This document shows positions 22,900 through 34,689 of a stretch of 64,000 nt of DNA, piece by piece (the first letter of the stretch is position 1; the number at the start of each line of letters is the position of its first letter). Source of the DNA: Euryodendron excelsum. Lineage: Eukaryota > Streptophyta > Magnoliopsida > Ericales > Pentaphylacaceae. The notes below the pieces were generated by a model. It was given only the letters and a program-made list of their open reading frames with translations, was not told the origin of the DNA and searched no databases. The DNA is taken from positions 55,886,683 through 55,950,682 of the forward strand of contig CM065377.1 in assembly GCA_033060915.1 (NCBI GenBank), in the 5' to 3' direction. A program made the position numbers and the translations under genes.

Positions 22900-23960
22900 A
22901 CATGGGTATGCATCAGAACAACAACATTCTCTTAACCAGCCAAACACCATAATGTAAGATCATATAACAAATGAGTCGTGCAACCGCTGAGTACACTTCA
23001 GTTTTGGGAGTTCTACACCAAACTTTATAAAAGCCAGCATAAAGACATTGACCATATCTGAAAATGAGAAACAAATACCTCAAGTATCCTGAATCCATCA
23101 AAATATATCAGTGTAGGTATCTTCATTCCCTCTAGAAGCATACCTAACCCCTCGAGGTTAGCATTATACTCATACTTACATCACAATACTGAAAAACAAA
23201 TGTAAGTTGCGCGTTATGAATATATGACTGATGTATATGATAATCCTTTCTTTGCCCTCATGCCACTCGGATTAAGACTAATTGTTTTTTTAGCGATGTC
23301 TGAAAGGTTGAATCAATCATGACCATAAGGTTTCATGCCAAAGTGGTTGCATTAATCCTTTCACCTCATGGCATAGTCAAATGTTACAATAAGGGTATAA
23401 TAACATATGATCATTATTGATCGGTAAGGGCTCACACAGTGAAGAGATTGGGGACTCATTCACCTTCTTAAGTTTGGTCGCTTAGCACATGTAGTATGAA
23501 TACATGTTACAGTGGATAGTTCTCTCGAGGAACCTATGTCAGACTATCAACACTATATAGATCTTAGTCTAGTTGCTAAACAAGCGCCTAACTTGTGTTT
23601 CTCATTTGCTCGCTCTCTTAGAAGCTGACAAAATGTAAAACTCACATCTAGCTTTTAAATAGATTATGGTGGATACCAGGAAATAACCACCATTGATCTT
23701 CGACAATCAGATCTCATTCTATCAAAAAATAGGGCGACGCAATAGTTTATAGCGTCTCAACTTTGCTTGCTCTCAGCGCCAAAAGTGATAGCTTGTGTGA
23801 GAGAGCCTATCAACCTGCTGATATACTCTCAATCTCATATGTGTGTTATGCAATAAACAGAACTATACAATAGTTACTGAACTAAATTATGCATCATAAC
23901 ATAAAATATCCAAACATCCAAAAAGTACAAAATGATTAATTGATAAAGAACTACATATCA

Positions 23961-24662
23961 TCACCGCCTACGCAATCTAAGTGCCCTAACATGAGTGACA
24001 AAAGCCTCTTTACCAATGGGTTTGGTCATAGGATCTGTTAACATGCGACTCGTAGAAATGTGAGTCAGGATCACTTCCCTTTGTGCTACCATGTCTCTAA
24101 TAAAATGATATCGCATATCAATGTGCTTCGTCCTGCTGTGGTACTTAGGATCCTTAGCATAGACCAGTGCTGCCATGTTATCACAATAAATAGTCACAGT
24201 CTTAATACGCAATGTGATGACATCCAAATGTCTAAAGAACCTCTTCAATCAAACAGCCTCTTGGACGACAAACGAGCATGCCAAAAACTTTGCCTCCATA
24301 GTGGACAAGGCAATGCAAGACTGCTTCTTGCTGCTTCATGAAATGGCTCCACCACTGAGCAAGAAGGCATATCCTGATGTCGACTTCGGCTCATCAAGGT
24401 CGCCACCCTAATCAGCATCACTGTAGCTGACTAAACGCATATCCAAATACTGATAACATAGTACGGAATCTACAGTCCCTTTCACATACCTAAGTATCCT
24501 CTTGACTGCTTCCCAATGAGTAGGTCTTAGATTCGATTGGTAACAACTCACTAACCCAACAGCATAACTAGAGTACACATCACAACGCGCATCAAACTCC
24601 CTACGGCACTGGAATATGGTACTCGGGCCATTTGTTCTTTCTTTTGGAGTCTTAGGTTCCAT
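23961..24662 (-). pseudogene. Copia RNase H remnant
   Basis: Two frames (24408-24662 and 23961-24248) together cover Copia RNase H. Seen are SSYAVGLVSCYQSNLRPTHW with AVKRILRYVKGT, a YSDAD motif (usually Y-S-D-A-D-W with a catalytic Asp), then IYCDNMAALVYAKDPKYHSR, TKHIDMRYHFIRD and a terminal MLTDPMTKP block. The part between the two frames is broken. The CDN...A and H.R.KHID motifs of the family are intact, but the whole cannot be translated as one protein. Confidence 0.85.
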
Positions 24663-24669
24663 ATCAAGG

Positions 24670-25998
24670 CTTAGGCTCTCGCCTTTCGCAACAACAGTAT
24701 CAACGGGTTTGCAGTCTTACATTTTAAATCACTCAAGGACCTTCTTAATGTAAGTCTCTTGAGACAAATCAAGAAGTCTCTTAGCGCAATTTCTTAGGAT
24801 CTTTACTCCCAATACAAAACTCGCCTCACCCATATCTTTCATCTCGAAAGTGGATGATAATCAACCTCTAGTGGAAACAACCAACTCTATGTCATCATTA
24901 GTAAGTAAGATATCATCCACATAAAGTGACAATATAATGAAACTTTCCTTGGACCGTTTAACGTACACACAATGGTCCTCCTTAATTATCGTGAACCCAT
25001 TAAAAGTAATGGCTTGATGAAATCTGAGGTACCACTGCTTGGATGATTGCTTCAGGCCCTATGGAGCTTGCATACTTTGCGCTCATTGCCAGTAACTACA
25101 TAGTCTTCAGGTTGATCCATGTAGATTTTCTCATCCAGCTCACCAATCAGGAATGTAGTCTTAACATCTATCTGGTACAACTCCAAATCCAAATGAGCTA
25201 CAATGGCTAGCATAAGGCGAATCACTACCGGGCAGAAAGTCTCCTTGTAGTCAATACCCTCTTACTGAGTGTATCCCTTTGTGACCAAACGTGCCTTGTA
25301 TCTCTCAATAGAACCATCCGCCTTACATTTGACTTTGAGAATCTACTTGTTCCTAATGGCTTTACGTTTAAGCAGGAGTTTAACCAAGTCCCAGACCTGT
25401 TTAAGTCTTAAAGAATCCATCTCCTCGTCCATAGCAGCAATCCATTTCTATAATAGGTGATGAGAGAGCCTCTTTAACTGTCCTAGGTTCAACATCATTG
25501 TGTGAAGCTACCATGAAAGCTTTGCTTTTAATCTCATAACGACAATGAGGTACGATCCCACTTGTGCTCGGACGCAATGGAGTCTCCTAAGAATACTCGT
25601 CAACTAACATATCAGTCAGTGTCTCGCTCCCACTGTCCACCTAGTGCGCCATTCTGAATATCCTCCATCTTATAGAAATCCACGTCTTTAGACACCTCCC
25701 CCATGTTAGGGAAAAAATCCTCCAGAAAATTGGCATCCTGTGACTCTGTCTTAGTCACACTCCCATCCGGCTGCTCTCCAATGAAGACATATCCCTTTGA
25801 GTGCTCGGAATAGTGTATAAAGATACATTTTTTTCCCTCTAAAGCCTAACTTCCCATACTTATAAGAAGTATTGTATACATAGGCTGCCGAACCCCACGG
25901 TCTTAAATGACTTCAATCAGGCCTCCTGCATGTCCATAGCTCATAAAGGGTAGATGGGACAGATTTTGAAGGCATATGATTGAGAATGTAAGAGGCAG
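24670..25998 (-). pseudogene. Copia reverse transcriptase remnant
   Basis: With frame changes, the minus strand gives DYKETFCPVV, LMLAIVAHLDLELYQIDVKT and IYMDQPEDYV, then FIILSLYVDDI at about 24905-24940. These are reverse-transcriptase blocks, and the YVDD catalytic box (24912-24923) is intact. Several in-frame stops and shifts between the blocks make it non-functional. Confidence 0.82.
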
Positions 25999-26520
25999 TC
26001 AACAAGGCATCCCCGAATAAGATATTGGTAGTTTAACTTGTGCCATCATTGACCTAACCATGTCTAACAAAGTGCAGTTCCGTCTCTCCACTACACCATT
26101 TTGTTGCGGAGTACTTGGAATAATCAACTGCCAAAGTATACCCTTATCCTCATAGAGCTCTCGGAACAACTTAGATAGATACTCACGGCCATGATCAGTC
26201 CTTAGAGCCTTAATACTCCTGTCTAACTGATTTTCTACCTCAAGCACATTGCGTCTAAAACAATCTAATGCTTCTGACCTATGTGAGCGCAAATAGACAT
26301 GACCAAAACTTATGTAGTTATCTATAAATGTGATAAAATAAGGTGCACCATGTCTTTCCCTCACATTCATGGGACCACAAATATCTGAGTGAATAAGCTG
26401 TAATGGAAAAGATGCCTTTTCAGCCTTGTTAAAAGGTTTTCTGGTTACCTTTCCTTGAAGGCAACTCTCACAAACTGGCAAGTTGGCCTTAACGAGTGAA
26501 TTAGAAGACTCTCTCTAACT
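25999..26520 (-). pseudogene. Copia integrase remnant
   Basis: The minus frame 25999-26481 begins in the zinc-binding part (CESCLQGK) and continues through QLIHSDICGPMNV, FITFIDNYISFGHVYL, LRTDHGREYLS and PQQNGVVERRN, the D,D,E core of integrase (D in HSD, D in RTD, E in VVER region as in Copia). The frame is shifted relative to the upstream protease frame (overlap at 26445-26481), so the polyprotein is broken here. Confidence 0.85.
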
Positions 26521-27134
26521 AGTTTGGCCATTTTATCCTGTCCAATATATCCTAGTCTGGAATGCCATCTCACAGAATCAATAGAAGAATCATGCACAGA
26601 AGCATTAAATGAAATTGTAGATTCTAAAGCATCATCCATACTAGAAATATTAACATCCAGAAAAATAAAACCATCCATCAAATATCCAAAACCATAGTAG
26701 ACAGACCCATGATAAATGCGTACAGACTGAATCTCAAAACAGAAACGATAATCGAGACTAAGCAAACTAGTAATTGAAAGCAGATTCCTCCGTATCCCCG
26801 ATGCATAAAGTACATCATGAAGGTCAAGAGTGCGACTACCCTTCAAATCCAACCGATAAGTGTCAATCCCAATGACATCCACACTGGACTCGTTCCCCAT
26901 GTATACTTTTCTGCTACCGACTAGTATGTGGTGATACTCCACGTATCTAAATCTTCTCATTGCTATATGGTCGGTTGCTCTTGAGTCCATGACCCACAAT
27001 TGAGGAGAATGAGCAATTAAAACTTGACTAGACACAAAATAGTCAATGCGAGAAATATAAATGGGGAGTACCTTCTTCGGCTCGGTGCACTCACGAGCAA
27101 AGTGTCCCAGCTGCTGACAGTTATAGCACTTCAT
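26445..27134 (-). pseudogene. Copia zinc knuckle, protease and pre-integrase
   Basis: The frame begins with a CCHC knuckle (CYNCQQLGHFAREC) and then the protease active-site region reads VMDSRATDHI, where Copia proteases have D-S-G-A; the Gly is replaced by Arg. A GAG-pre-integrase segment follows (WHSRLGYIGQDKMAKLV). The frame is continuous for 229 residues but disconnected from gag upstream and integrase downstream. Confidence 0.85.
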
Positions 27135-27231
27135 CCTGGCCTTATCTTTCTTACCACCTCTTTTGCCTCTCTTTCTATACTTGGCAGCCTTAGTCCCATT
27201 GGACTCAGTATCAAAACGTTTTTTACCAGCA

Positions 27232-27930
27232 TTAGTAGCACCACCGCCCTTTTATGCACTTAAACCCAGAGGTCCGGCGCGAGCTAGTCTCAACAACATA
27301 AATAGTACCACCATCAGCCTTAGCAGCCTCTAGGCGCTCAGCTTCCAACTTTAGATGGCAGGAGATATCCTCAAAAGTCCTCACATTATCATTGTGAGTC
27401 ATATTCTGCTTCATTTGCTCCAATGATTGCGGTAGAGAGCGAATCACATACTGCACTTACTATTCATCGGTAAGAATATATCTTACTGCCTTAAGCTCGT
27501 GTATCATGGTTGACATCACTCGCAAATGTTATCTCATGGAGTGGTTAGGCTTCTTTTGATAAGAATCAAATTTGAGCGTCAACCCGCGCAATTTAGCAAG
27601 AGAAGTTACCACGTACTTTAGCTTCAAAGCCTCCCAAGTCTCGTAAAGAGTCTGGATAGACTCAAACTTTAGCAAAAGATAATTCTCTATGCTGCTTAAC
27701 ATAAGATAGGGCGCATCTTGATCTTTCGCTTGCCAAGTTTTGTAGTGATCCAGGTTCCTACGCTGTTGAGCTCTAGTACCTTGTCTAGGCTCAGTCATCA
27801 GACGATCAATGTGAGCCAATAGACCCTGCTCGTTGAGAACAAACTTAATCTTACGGCGCCAAATATCATAGTTGTCGCCATTAAGCTTTTCTCCTTTAAC
27901 CATGGTAGCTACCACATTCTTAGATGTCAT
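27232..27930 (-). pseudogene. Copia gag remnant
   Basis: The gag start is probably ATG 27928-27930 (MTSKNVVATMVKGEKLNGDN). The frame to 27529 covers the UBN2-type gag core (NYDIWRRKIKFVLNEQGLL, YETWEALKLKYV), then shifts. The second piece (27232-27456; IRSLPQSLEQMKQNMTHNDN) carries the C-terminal gag part. A short basic linker leads to the zinc knuckle at 27134. It is broken by at least two frameshifts. Confidence 0.85.
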
Positions 27931-27987
27931 GATAAACTCTCTAATAGAGACGAAAATACAAGGATGTAAGAATAATGCATAACACAT

Positions 27988-29311
27988 TTTTGCAATAAAA
28001 ATCTAAATTAAAAAATAATACAACTCTCAAAAGTTGCCAGATCAAATGGTCGCTATGCTCCCAATCATCTCTCGTGCCACTAATTATTATTATCAAATTT
28101 TAATTTAACTAATGTACAAAAATTGATTATCAGAAGTCAAAACTCTTAGCATACTTGTAACCGATCAATCTCCCACTAAACAAATATATTTAGGCATGTG
28201 ATAGGCTTCAATTCCCTTCCTATAACATAAATATCATTGTAATAATAATTCTATGCTATCAAACAAGTCAAATTATAGAATTAAACTAATGATTATCACA
28301 TGGCATAGCATAAAGCATGAATTAAATGTAATTCTAATAATTTAGAAATAGAATAACAAAGTTCTGGAATGCTAAACATATTATTTGGTTCAATTCTGAA
28401 TTTTCTGTAATTTTTAAAAAATTTTTTTAAACGTAACAAAACACATAAATAATAAAAAAATACTATAGGTATTCAGAAAATTTTAGTCAACACACCAACA
28501 CTTAAACCAAGTGTCCAGAACCACATGGCACACTAGAAAACCATGCACGCGCCCCGACCACACAAGTTAGCTCCTAAAAAATATTTATTTCCTTTATTTT
28601 ATTTTTTGTTTTCCAAAATAATTTTTCTGTCTAGTAAAAAATTTTGAAAAAACTAATATTAAAATAAAAAATATTTTTCCAAGATTACACAAAAAAATTG
28701 GGCTAAAAACAACCTCGAAAATAGGTCCCACGCGCCCCACGTCGCGAGTGGGCAACTCTTTGGGCCAACGTGGCTCGACTCACAGTTAATGGCTCGATCA
28801 ACTCAGCTCAGCTCACGGTCAACGCGGCTTGGCTCACAGTTAACGGCCCAGTCAACTCAGCTTGGCTCGCAGGTCAATCAACTAGGCTTAGTTAGCGGCT
28901 TGGCTCGATTTGTCTTCTCTAACACAGATTTGAACAAGTTTCGGTCTAGATTTTCAAATGGCCATAACTCTCAAACCGTTCATCAAAAAATTACCCATAT
29001 TATATTGATGAAAAGGTATTGAAAAGATGAACACGACCATTTAAATTTCATACTCAGATTGGCAGTGTATAAAAAGTTATGAGCTAAGGAAGCGACTACC
29101 ATAAAAATTAGGGTTTGAGATTTCTCTCAAACCACTCATCCATTTGTGATGAAAATCTTTAGATATACTACCATGTATATAAACTACCACATACTAAAAT
29201 TTTAGGCCAAACGGAGAACGTTTCTCCTGGACAGCCATTAAAGCTCCAATGAAGCTGTTTTGGAAACCAGTGTAGGAAAATACATGCAATCATCCACAAG
29301 AGAAATTTTAA
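27988..29311 (-). other. Untranslated leader of Copia element
   Basis: About 1.3 kb between gag and the primer site with no coding frame. It is A/T-rich except for 28700-28910, where the plus strand shows short imperfect repeats of a ggctcacagttaacggccc / tcaactcagcttggctcg type with a period near 50 bases. Confidence 0.6.
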
Positions 29312-29325
29312 TGGGTCTGATACAA
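29312..29325 (-). other. Primer binding site (tRNA-iMet type)
   Basis: On the minus strand, two bases after the 5' LTR end (ATTCTACA), the sequence reads TGTATCAGACCC. The standard Copia primer site complementary to the 3' end of initiator methionine tRNA is TGGTATCAGAGCC, so this is a slightly decayed version. It fixes the element's direction. Confidence 0.75.
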
Positions 29326-29326
29326 A

Positions 29327-29954
29327 TGTAGAATCTGTCTAATATTAAAGCAGAAGTGGTAATAGGATTTACCTCTTGAAGCATGCTCGAAAGCAAGCCT
29401 GAAAAAGCCGATCTTGATCTGAAAAATTCTCCATATGTACCTAGGTGCTTTCTCCTGTAAACCTACTCATGGTAGAATGTAATCAAACCTTTCTGAAAGT
29501 CAAAAGTATCCACACTAATCATAACTCAAGAGCCTATCTTGATTGTGTGTTTTGGGAAAGACACTGAGAGAATTGCTTATATACTCTTGCACACACAAAA
29601 ATGCAGCCACTAAAATCTTACTTCTTTTCTTGATCTCTTGAATATTTATAAGTGTGGAATGGATCTACTATTCTTAGTTCTTAGTTATTGCCACATGGCC
29701 CAACCACCAAGATAAGTGGGAGCATGCTTGAACAATCACCTCAACCACCATGGTAAGCGAGAGAATGTTTAAACAACCACCCAAAGCACCAAGGTAAGTG
29801 GGAGTATGCTTGAACAACCACCACAACTACCAAGGTAAGTAGGAGCATGCTTAAACCACCTAACACAAGTGGTGGGTGGGTTTTTGGGTTAGGGCATGCC
29901 TTAGGCACCCGACCTGGTCCGAACCCAACCCACCCCGACCCGATCATACCAACA
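29327..29954 (-). repeat. 5' LTR of the minus-strand Copia element
   Basis: 628 bases, pair of 22264-22887. Includes its own copy of the ~41-bp array (29690-29870) and TATA-like box (29645-29652). Near the outer end it contains an additional ccgaacccaacccaccccga stretch not present in the other LTR. Confidence 0.88.
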
Positions 29955-30125
29955 AAGGAGAAAGATATCAAATATCTAAAATTTCTTTTTGTATATTATA
30001 TGGATGATCCGATTCACAAGGACCATGATTGGGAATTGTTTGATTGTTTTTCTATGAGGAAGAGGCAAAATAGAATCAACTTGAATTCAGGACCGCTATT
30101 CGAAATCTTAATTAAACCGATCAAA
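29955..30125 (+). pseudogene. ycf2: Nuclear ycf2 (plastid) fragment, right of insertion
   Basis: The plus strand from AAGATATCAAATATCT through [20 protein letters not shown] and [14 protein letters not shown] matches plastid ycf2, with several substitutions (for example the normally RLSPRKRR-like segment reads CFSMRKRQ). It is continuous with the ycf2 bases at 22237-22263 once the Copia element and one copy of the target duplication are removed. Homology stops at about 30122. It is an old, short plastid-derived nuclear insert, non-functional. Confidence 0.8.
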
Positions 30126-30350
30126 GACAGAAATCTGCCATTGCCAGAGACCTGCGTTCGAAGTGGGGAGTTACTTCGAGCCAACCAACAGGGGCAACTT
30201 GTTCACCACCTTTCAGATAAAGGTCTACGAATGATCTTCCTTGCCTCGGTTCAGCACGCTACCCCCATGGAAGTGAATTCTCTGATATCAGTCACTTCCC
30301 GTATTATATACAACCTAAATAAAAGAAACACTCTATTTATGATCAAATGA
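30126..30350 (+). other. Open stretch joined to ycf2, unidentified
   Basis: The ycf2 frame continues open for about 75 codons past the end of ycf2 homology ([20 protein letters not shown] and on to [18 protein letters not shown]), then stops at 30348. I do not recognise it. Its composition is closer to plant mitochondrial DNA than to the AT-rich surroundings, so it may be part of a mitochondrial piece carrying plastid DNA, but that is inference. Confidence 0.35.
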
Positions 30351-30600
30351 TCCTTGGCTTTCATTTTGATTTTAGTATTTACTTTAACTATGATGTGTTT
30401 GAAAAAATTATTAATATAAAGAAGGTGAGGTGAGAGTGCGGGGCCAGGGGAAGGGTTAAGCGGAGTGGGGGGGGGGGGGGGGGTGTGGGCGGGGCTGGGG
30501 GGAGGAGTCATCATAGTGAGGTAGGGATGGGATAGGATTTCCCGACTCAAACCCACTCTGTTGCCATCCTGCTTGTGCACTAAGCTGCCCATGCATGAGT
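30351..30600. repeat. G-rich low-complexity patch with G17 run
   Basis: The plus strand at 30421-30510 is strongly G-rich and contains an uninterrupted run of 17 G (30467-30483) followed by gggcggggctggggggagg. It is capable of G-quadruplex formation. No gene. Confidence 0.7.
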
Positions 30601-32040
30601 GTTCCCTTGGCTATTCATTTGTTTGTTTTTTATCCTATCTGTTGGTGTTCGTGAGCTAATGGGTTCATTCCTTATTAGGGCAATTCTATCACTCTGCATT
30701 TACAATGTGCCTTCTGTTCCTAAGTAGAATGTTTTCTCTGTTCTTCATGGAGGGAATCTTCCTATGGGATACTGAATAAATTTTTTCATGCATGACTCAC
30801 CTTTTGTCCTTTTGGAACATGTAATTGAATTTTTGTAACTAGAATTGCTGTGACCTTTAACAAAGTTTCTTAAGCATGTGGCAGACCTTTCTCATCTGAG
30901 GTGCTTTCGTATACTTTTGGCTGAAACCATCTATCAATGCTTCCCTGGTCTCTTCCTTATTACTCTACTAGGCACCATCTCTCGAATGTCCTGCTTCTCT
31001 TGATTCAGTTGACTTTTCTGCCTATTGTATTGAATATTCGAAAACTTAATAGGTGGGTGAACACCGATGTGAGTGGAGTAGCAAGCTCAGGTGGCACTCT
31101 CGAAGCATTGAATAATTTCTTTGAATATTCAATTGTTTCTGTCTATCTGAGGATTATTCAAAATTGTTAGGAAGAAAACAATAAAAATTACAAGAATTGC
31201 AATCCTCAACCAATTCAAAATGAGGCTTGATTTAAAATATTTGTTTCAATAGTGAAACAATACATTAAATGCAAGGATCAGAAAAATCAAACTCAAATAT
31301 AATTCCATTAGCTTTGATGAGCTCAACAGAGAACTAATAAGGATTAGTTGTTCAAATCTTACTCACTAGTAAATTTTTAAACATCACTAGTTTAAAGGAC
31401 TCGTATTCTGATTTTTTAACAAACAATTCATGTTACAGTGTGGTTCAAATATATACATTATGCACTGATAGATCTTTAGGCCCACTCGGATTTCTTTTCC
31501 AACTTGTGCGTGTACCAGACTCCTCTGTGGCTGAAAAAAAGATTCTAATGACAAGGAAACAGAGATGTTTCAAGAATTGGAATTTTCTAAAGCCACTTCT
31601 TTCAGAAATAACTTAAATCAACAATGAGTGAGTTCGATAAGACGTATGTTAAATTAACTCAGTTATGGATATCAAGTATAGATATGGGTCTGATATCAAA
31701 TTTTTAAATTTTCATGTCTATGATACTAGGGTATGACTGGATTTCGTGTTACTTAAATAAACATTTTTTTTGTTTTTTGTAGCTGGTACTTACAAACTAA
31801 CCTAGAGCATTTTGTGCATAACATAGGAATCTAATGCATAAAAATGCATAATATACTTGTTGAGTGCATATTCAACTATACATGTCAGAAACATATTCCA
31901 TATATTTGCACAAGTGTCTAATATCTAACATGGGCAATTTATAAATTTAAAAGAGTATGGATAACATAACACTAAATATAGTGCAATCTCTTAAAGGGAG
32001 AAAAAAAACCTAATAATTGCGTAGTACGAAGTTTTTAGCT
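30601..32040. other. Intergenic, nothing assigned
   Basis: No supported gene or named element. The plus frame at 30937-31170 is short and matches no family I know. Confidence 0.4.
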
Positions 32041-32059
32041 ACTCATGTTTATTAGATTT

Positions 32060-32280
32060 TGCCACAGGTTCGCATAATTGGCCAAGGCTCTTGGTCTCCT
32101 TTTGAGAGGTCAATAGTTCGAATTTTGTCAAAGTAAAAAAGTGGCCACTAGGAATTAAATCCTTGTGAATATTCTAGCTCAGCGTGGATGGCCTGCTTTT
32201 GACCAAACCAAGGAGAGGAGTAGTCGAGGTGCAAGCAAGCTAGCCTAGGCACCCTAAATCAAAAAAACAAAAAATTAGAA
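32060..32280 (+). mobile_element. SINE-like element
   Basis: An A-box-like TGGCCAAGGCTCTTGG (about 32079-32094) and a B-box-like AGTTCGAATT (32115-32124) are followed by a body containing gtggatggcctgcttttgac and an A-rich end (aatcaaaaaaacaaaaaatt, near 32260-32275). It fits a tRNA-derived SINE. Confidence 0.55.
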
Positions 32281-33619
32281 GCCTCTCCATTAACAATAAA
32301 AATTCTCGTTCCTGATGTAATAAAACACTACACATTACAATTTAATAGGGATAACCGGATAAGTATTGAACATCAAATACTACCTACCCATCAAGGGAAA
32401 AACAAAGAAAAAGGAAAATGAAAATGTGAGAAAAAATAGAACAAAATTTCTCTTTCATTTTTTTTTTCTCACATTTGCTTTTTTTTTTTTTTTTTTTTTC
32501 TGTCACTAAATCGTTGATCCAAATACAGTCTTAGAGATATCAGCAACACATCAAAATTTTGCGTTTTCACTTAGAAAGCAGGGGATAATAGCTTTGTCTG
32601 CCCCTTCTCACCTTATCAGAGGAATGACTCTGCACTTGAGTCTAGGTGCACTAAGGAGGCACATTATCTTTTGGCTTCTATTGGAGTGAACTTTTCAAGG
32701 AACCACTTATCCAAATATTTACTTCTGGAAAATTCCCACTAGAAGCAGAGTCTGATTGAAATTGAGAGTTTTTGGTGATGGGTGAGGTGTAGTGGGTTAT
32801 GCCGTCATGATGTTAGGCCATGTACTTAATCAATAAAAAAATAAAAGAAAAATAATAAAATTGTTTAAGAAACAAATTGATGGAAACCATAGTGAAAATC
32901 CAAATTCCATTTGCTTAATGAAATGATCACAGATTCTCTGTTTGGAAACTTTGGGACCAGAATGATGGTGGTTGTTCAGGTAATCTGAATGTGGAAATCT
33001 AGAAGCAGAATCTTGTTGAAATTCAGTCTTCTATGTTTTCAGAGAAATGAATAGTGGAAAATTCCACCAGAAGCAGAACCTTAGGGAAATTCAGAGTTCT
33101 GGTTGTGGCGATGTGTAGTGGGAAATGCCTTCATGATAAACCATGGGACTCTTGCAGTCTCGCAAGTCTAATGACGCAACGAACTGTTTGGATAAGCCTT
33201 GAATCCAAAAGGGGTTCCATTTGTTTTCCAACCTAATCATTTTGATGTAAAAACATCTTTCAAACTTGAATATAAAGCAGCCACAAACAAATATATATAT
33301 ATAGGAACTACTTGTTTTTGTGTTCTTGAAGACAAAAAAAAAAAAAAAAAACGATTAAAAATACAATCATTTTCATTTTGTATGAAAACGGTTCAAAAAA
33401 TTTAGAGAACACTTTTTTTTTTTGTTCTTAAAACTGTGGTGTTCTTCGAAATTTTTTGTCGAAAACGATTTCTAAAAACGGTTTATGCATTCTTGGTGAA
33501 AAAGCTATCGTGTTTTATTTTTTAAAAATTCTCAAAAACTGGTTTAAAAACCAATTTACCAAATATAGTCTCTGTGAATTCCAAAAAATGAAACCAGAAA
33601 ATTGAACTTAGAATATCAC
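32281..33619. repeat. Intergenic with duplicated blocks
   Basis: Two blocks (about 32720-32830 and 32900-33210) share sequence with each other and with 21170-21450: each has a tccac(t/c)agaagcag segment, a gatgtgtagtggg(t/a) segment and a ttggaaactt...gatggtggttg segment. The rest is AT-rich with long T tracts (32476-32499) and no gene. Confidence 0.55.
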
Positions 33620-33720
33620 AAAATTGGGCAAGTTCTATAGTTTCACATCCTAAGATCATGGGTTCAATTCATCCTTCTTTTCTTTAAGGCTTTGGCCCTC
33701 TAATCTATCCAAAAAAAAAA
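33620..33720 (+). mobile_element. Short SINE-like remnant
   Basis: A B-box-like GGGTTCAATTC (33660-33670) with tRNA-like sequence upstream and an A-run at 33711-33720. Too short to classify. Confidence 0.35.
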
Positions 33721-34689
33721 TTATGCACTGTTCCATAAATTTTATGCCAGGTCTTGGTTGGCCCAAGCATGTCGAAAGTGTACAATCCCAACCAGAGGGT
33801 TGGGCCCCAAGCCGTTTCTCAGGAAAAGACTATTTTTACAAAACTTTCACACTGAATGGACATTCCTGTTCAATTTTTGGTGGGCCAGGTCCTAGGCTGA
33901 CCTAATACAATCAGATACATCTAATGATTGATTCCACAACTTTGAAAGCCCAATTCCACCCAAATCCCATTGGACTCCATATGCCTTTTACTTTTTTGGG
34001 TCCAAGAGAGGCCGAAGCTTGAGGGCGGGCTGGGGAATGATCATGAGCTGGGAAATTGCCGCTTTTGGTTGTGATTTTAAATTTCTTGAAATTTGTCAAA
34101 ATCATGTTAGATAAACTGATTCCAAAAATTATTTTTGTCAAGATGGTATTTGGCAAACCGGCTTTGGAAATGTTTTGGAGAAATTTTTTTAAAAACACCC
34201 CAACTCTATAAATGAAAAATATATATATTTCAAGTTTGCAGAACAATTTTTATACGAAGATGGAAATAACATAACAATGATGGTCTATGTTTTTTTGTTT
34301 ATGATAACTTGAAAAATGATGGTCTACGTTTTTTTTGTTTATGAGAACACGAAAAATAATTTTTTTTTTTTTTTTTGAAAACGAAGACAACTGCAATTAA
34401 AGAGGGGAGTCGGACACCATATGCGCTTTGACTAATAAAGGAAAGATCAAATTGTGGTAAAACAAAAGTAAAGCTAAAAGCAAAAGAAGAAACCCCATTG
34501 ATTTTCATTTAGGAAAAGAATAAGACAAGAGCCATAAAGGTTTGCTTCTGGGACCTTCATGTGAAACTGTGGACCAAGACTATCCCAAAATCACTCCAGC
34601 TGGCTAGGAACAAGACACGCAGACCAGACAAAACTGAAATTTGAAAAAAAAAACATGAAAACATACCATATATAACAAGCTGGTTCCAA

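Larger units (their letters stand above)
22264..29954 (-). mobile_element. Ty1/Copia LTR retrotransposon, old and broken
   Basis: A 7.69-kb element read on the minus strand. Both LTRs are present (22264-22887 and 29327-29954; TGTTGG...CTACA on the minus strand). A tRNA-Met-type primer site lies inside the right LTR, a purine tract abuts the left LTR, and the internal order is gag, protease, integrase, reverse transcriptase, RNase H, as in Copia. The flanking 5-mers are AAAGA (22259-22263) and AAGGA (29955-29959), a target duplication with one change. LTRs differ by roughly 15-20 percent over the first 120 bases by eye, so the insertion is old. Coding parts contain several frameshifts and stops. 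A 1.07-kb non-coding stretch lies between RNase H and the 3' LTR and about 1.4 kb between the 5' LTR and gag. Confidence 0.92.

Noticed and set aside
30251..30592. Minus-strand proline-rich 113-residue frame
   Set aside because: It arises from the G-rich low-complexity patch and is not conserved coding sequence.
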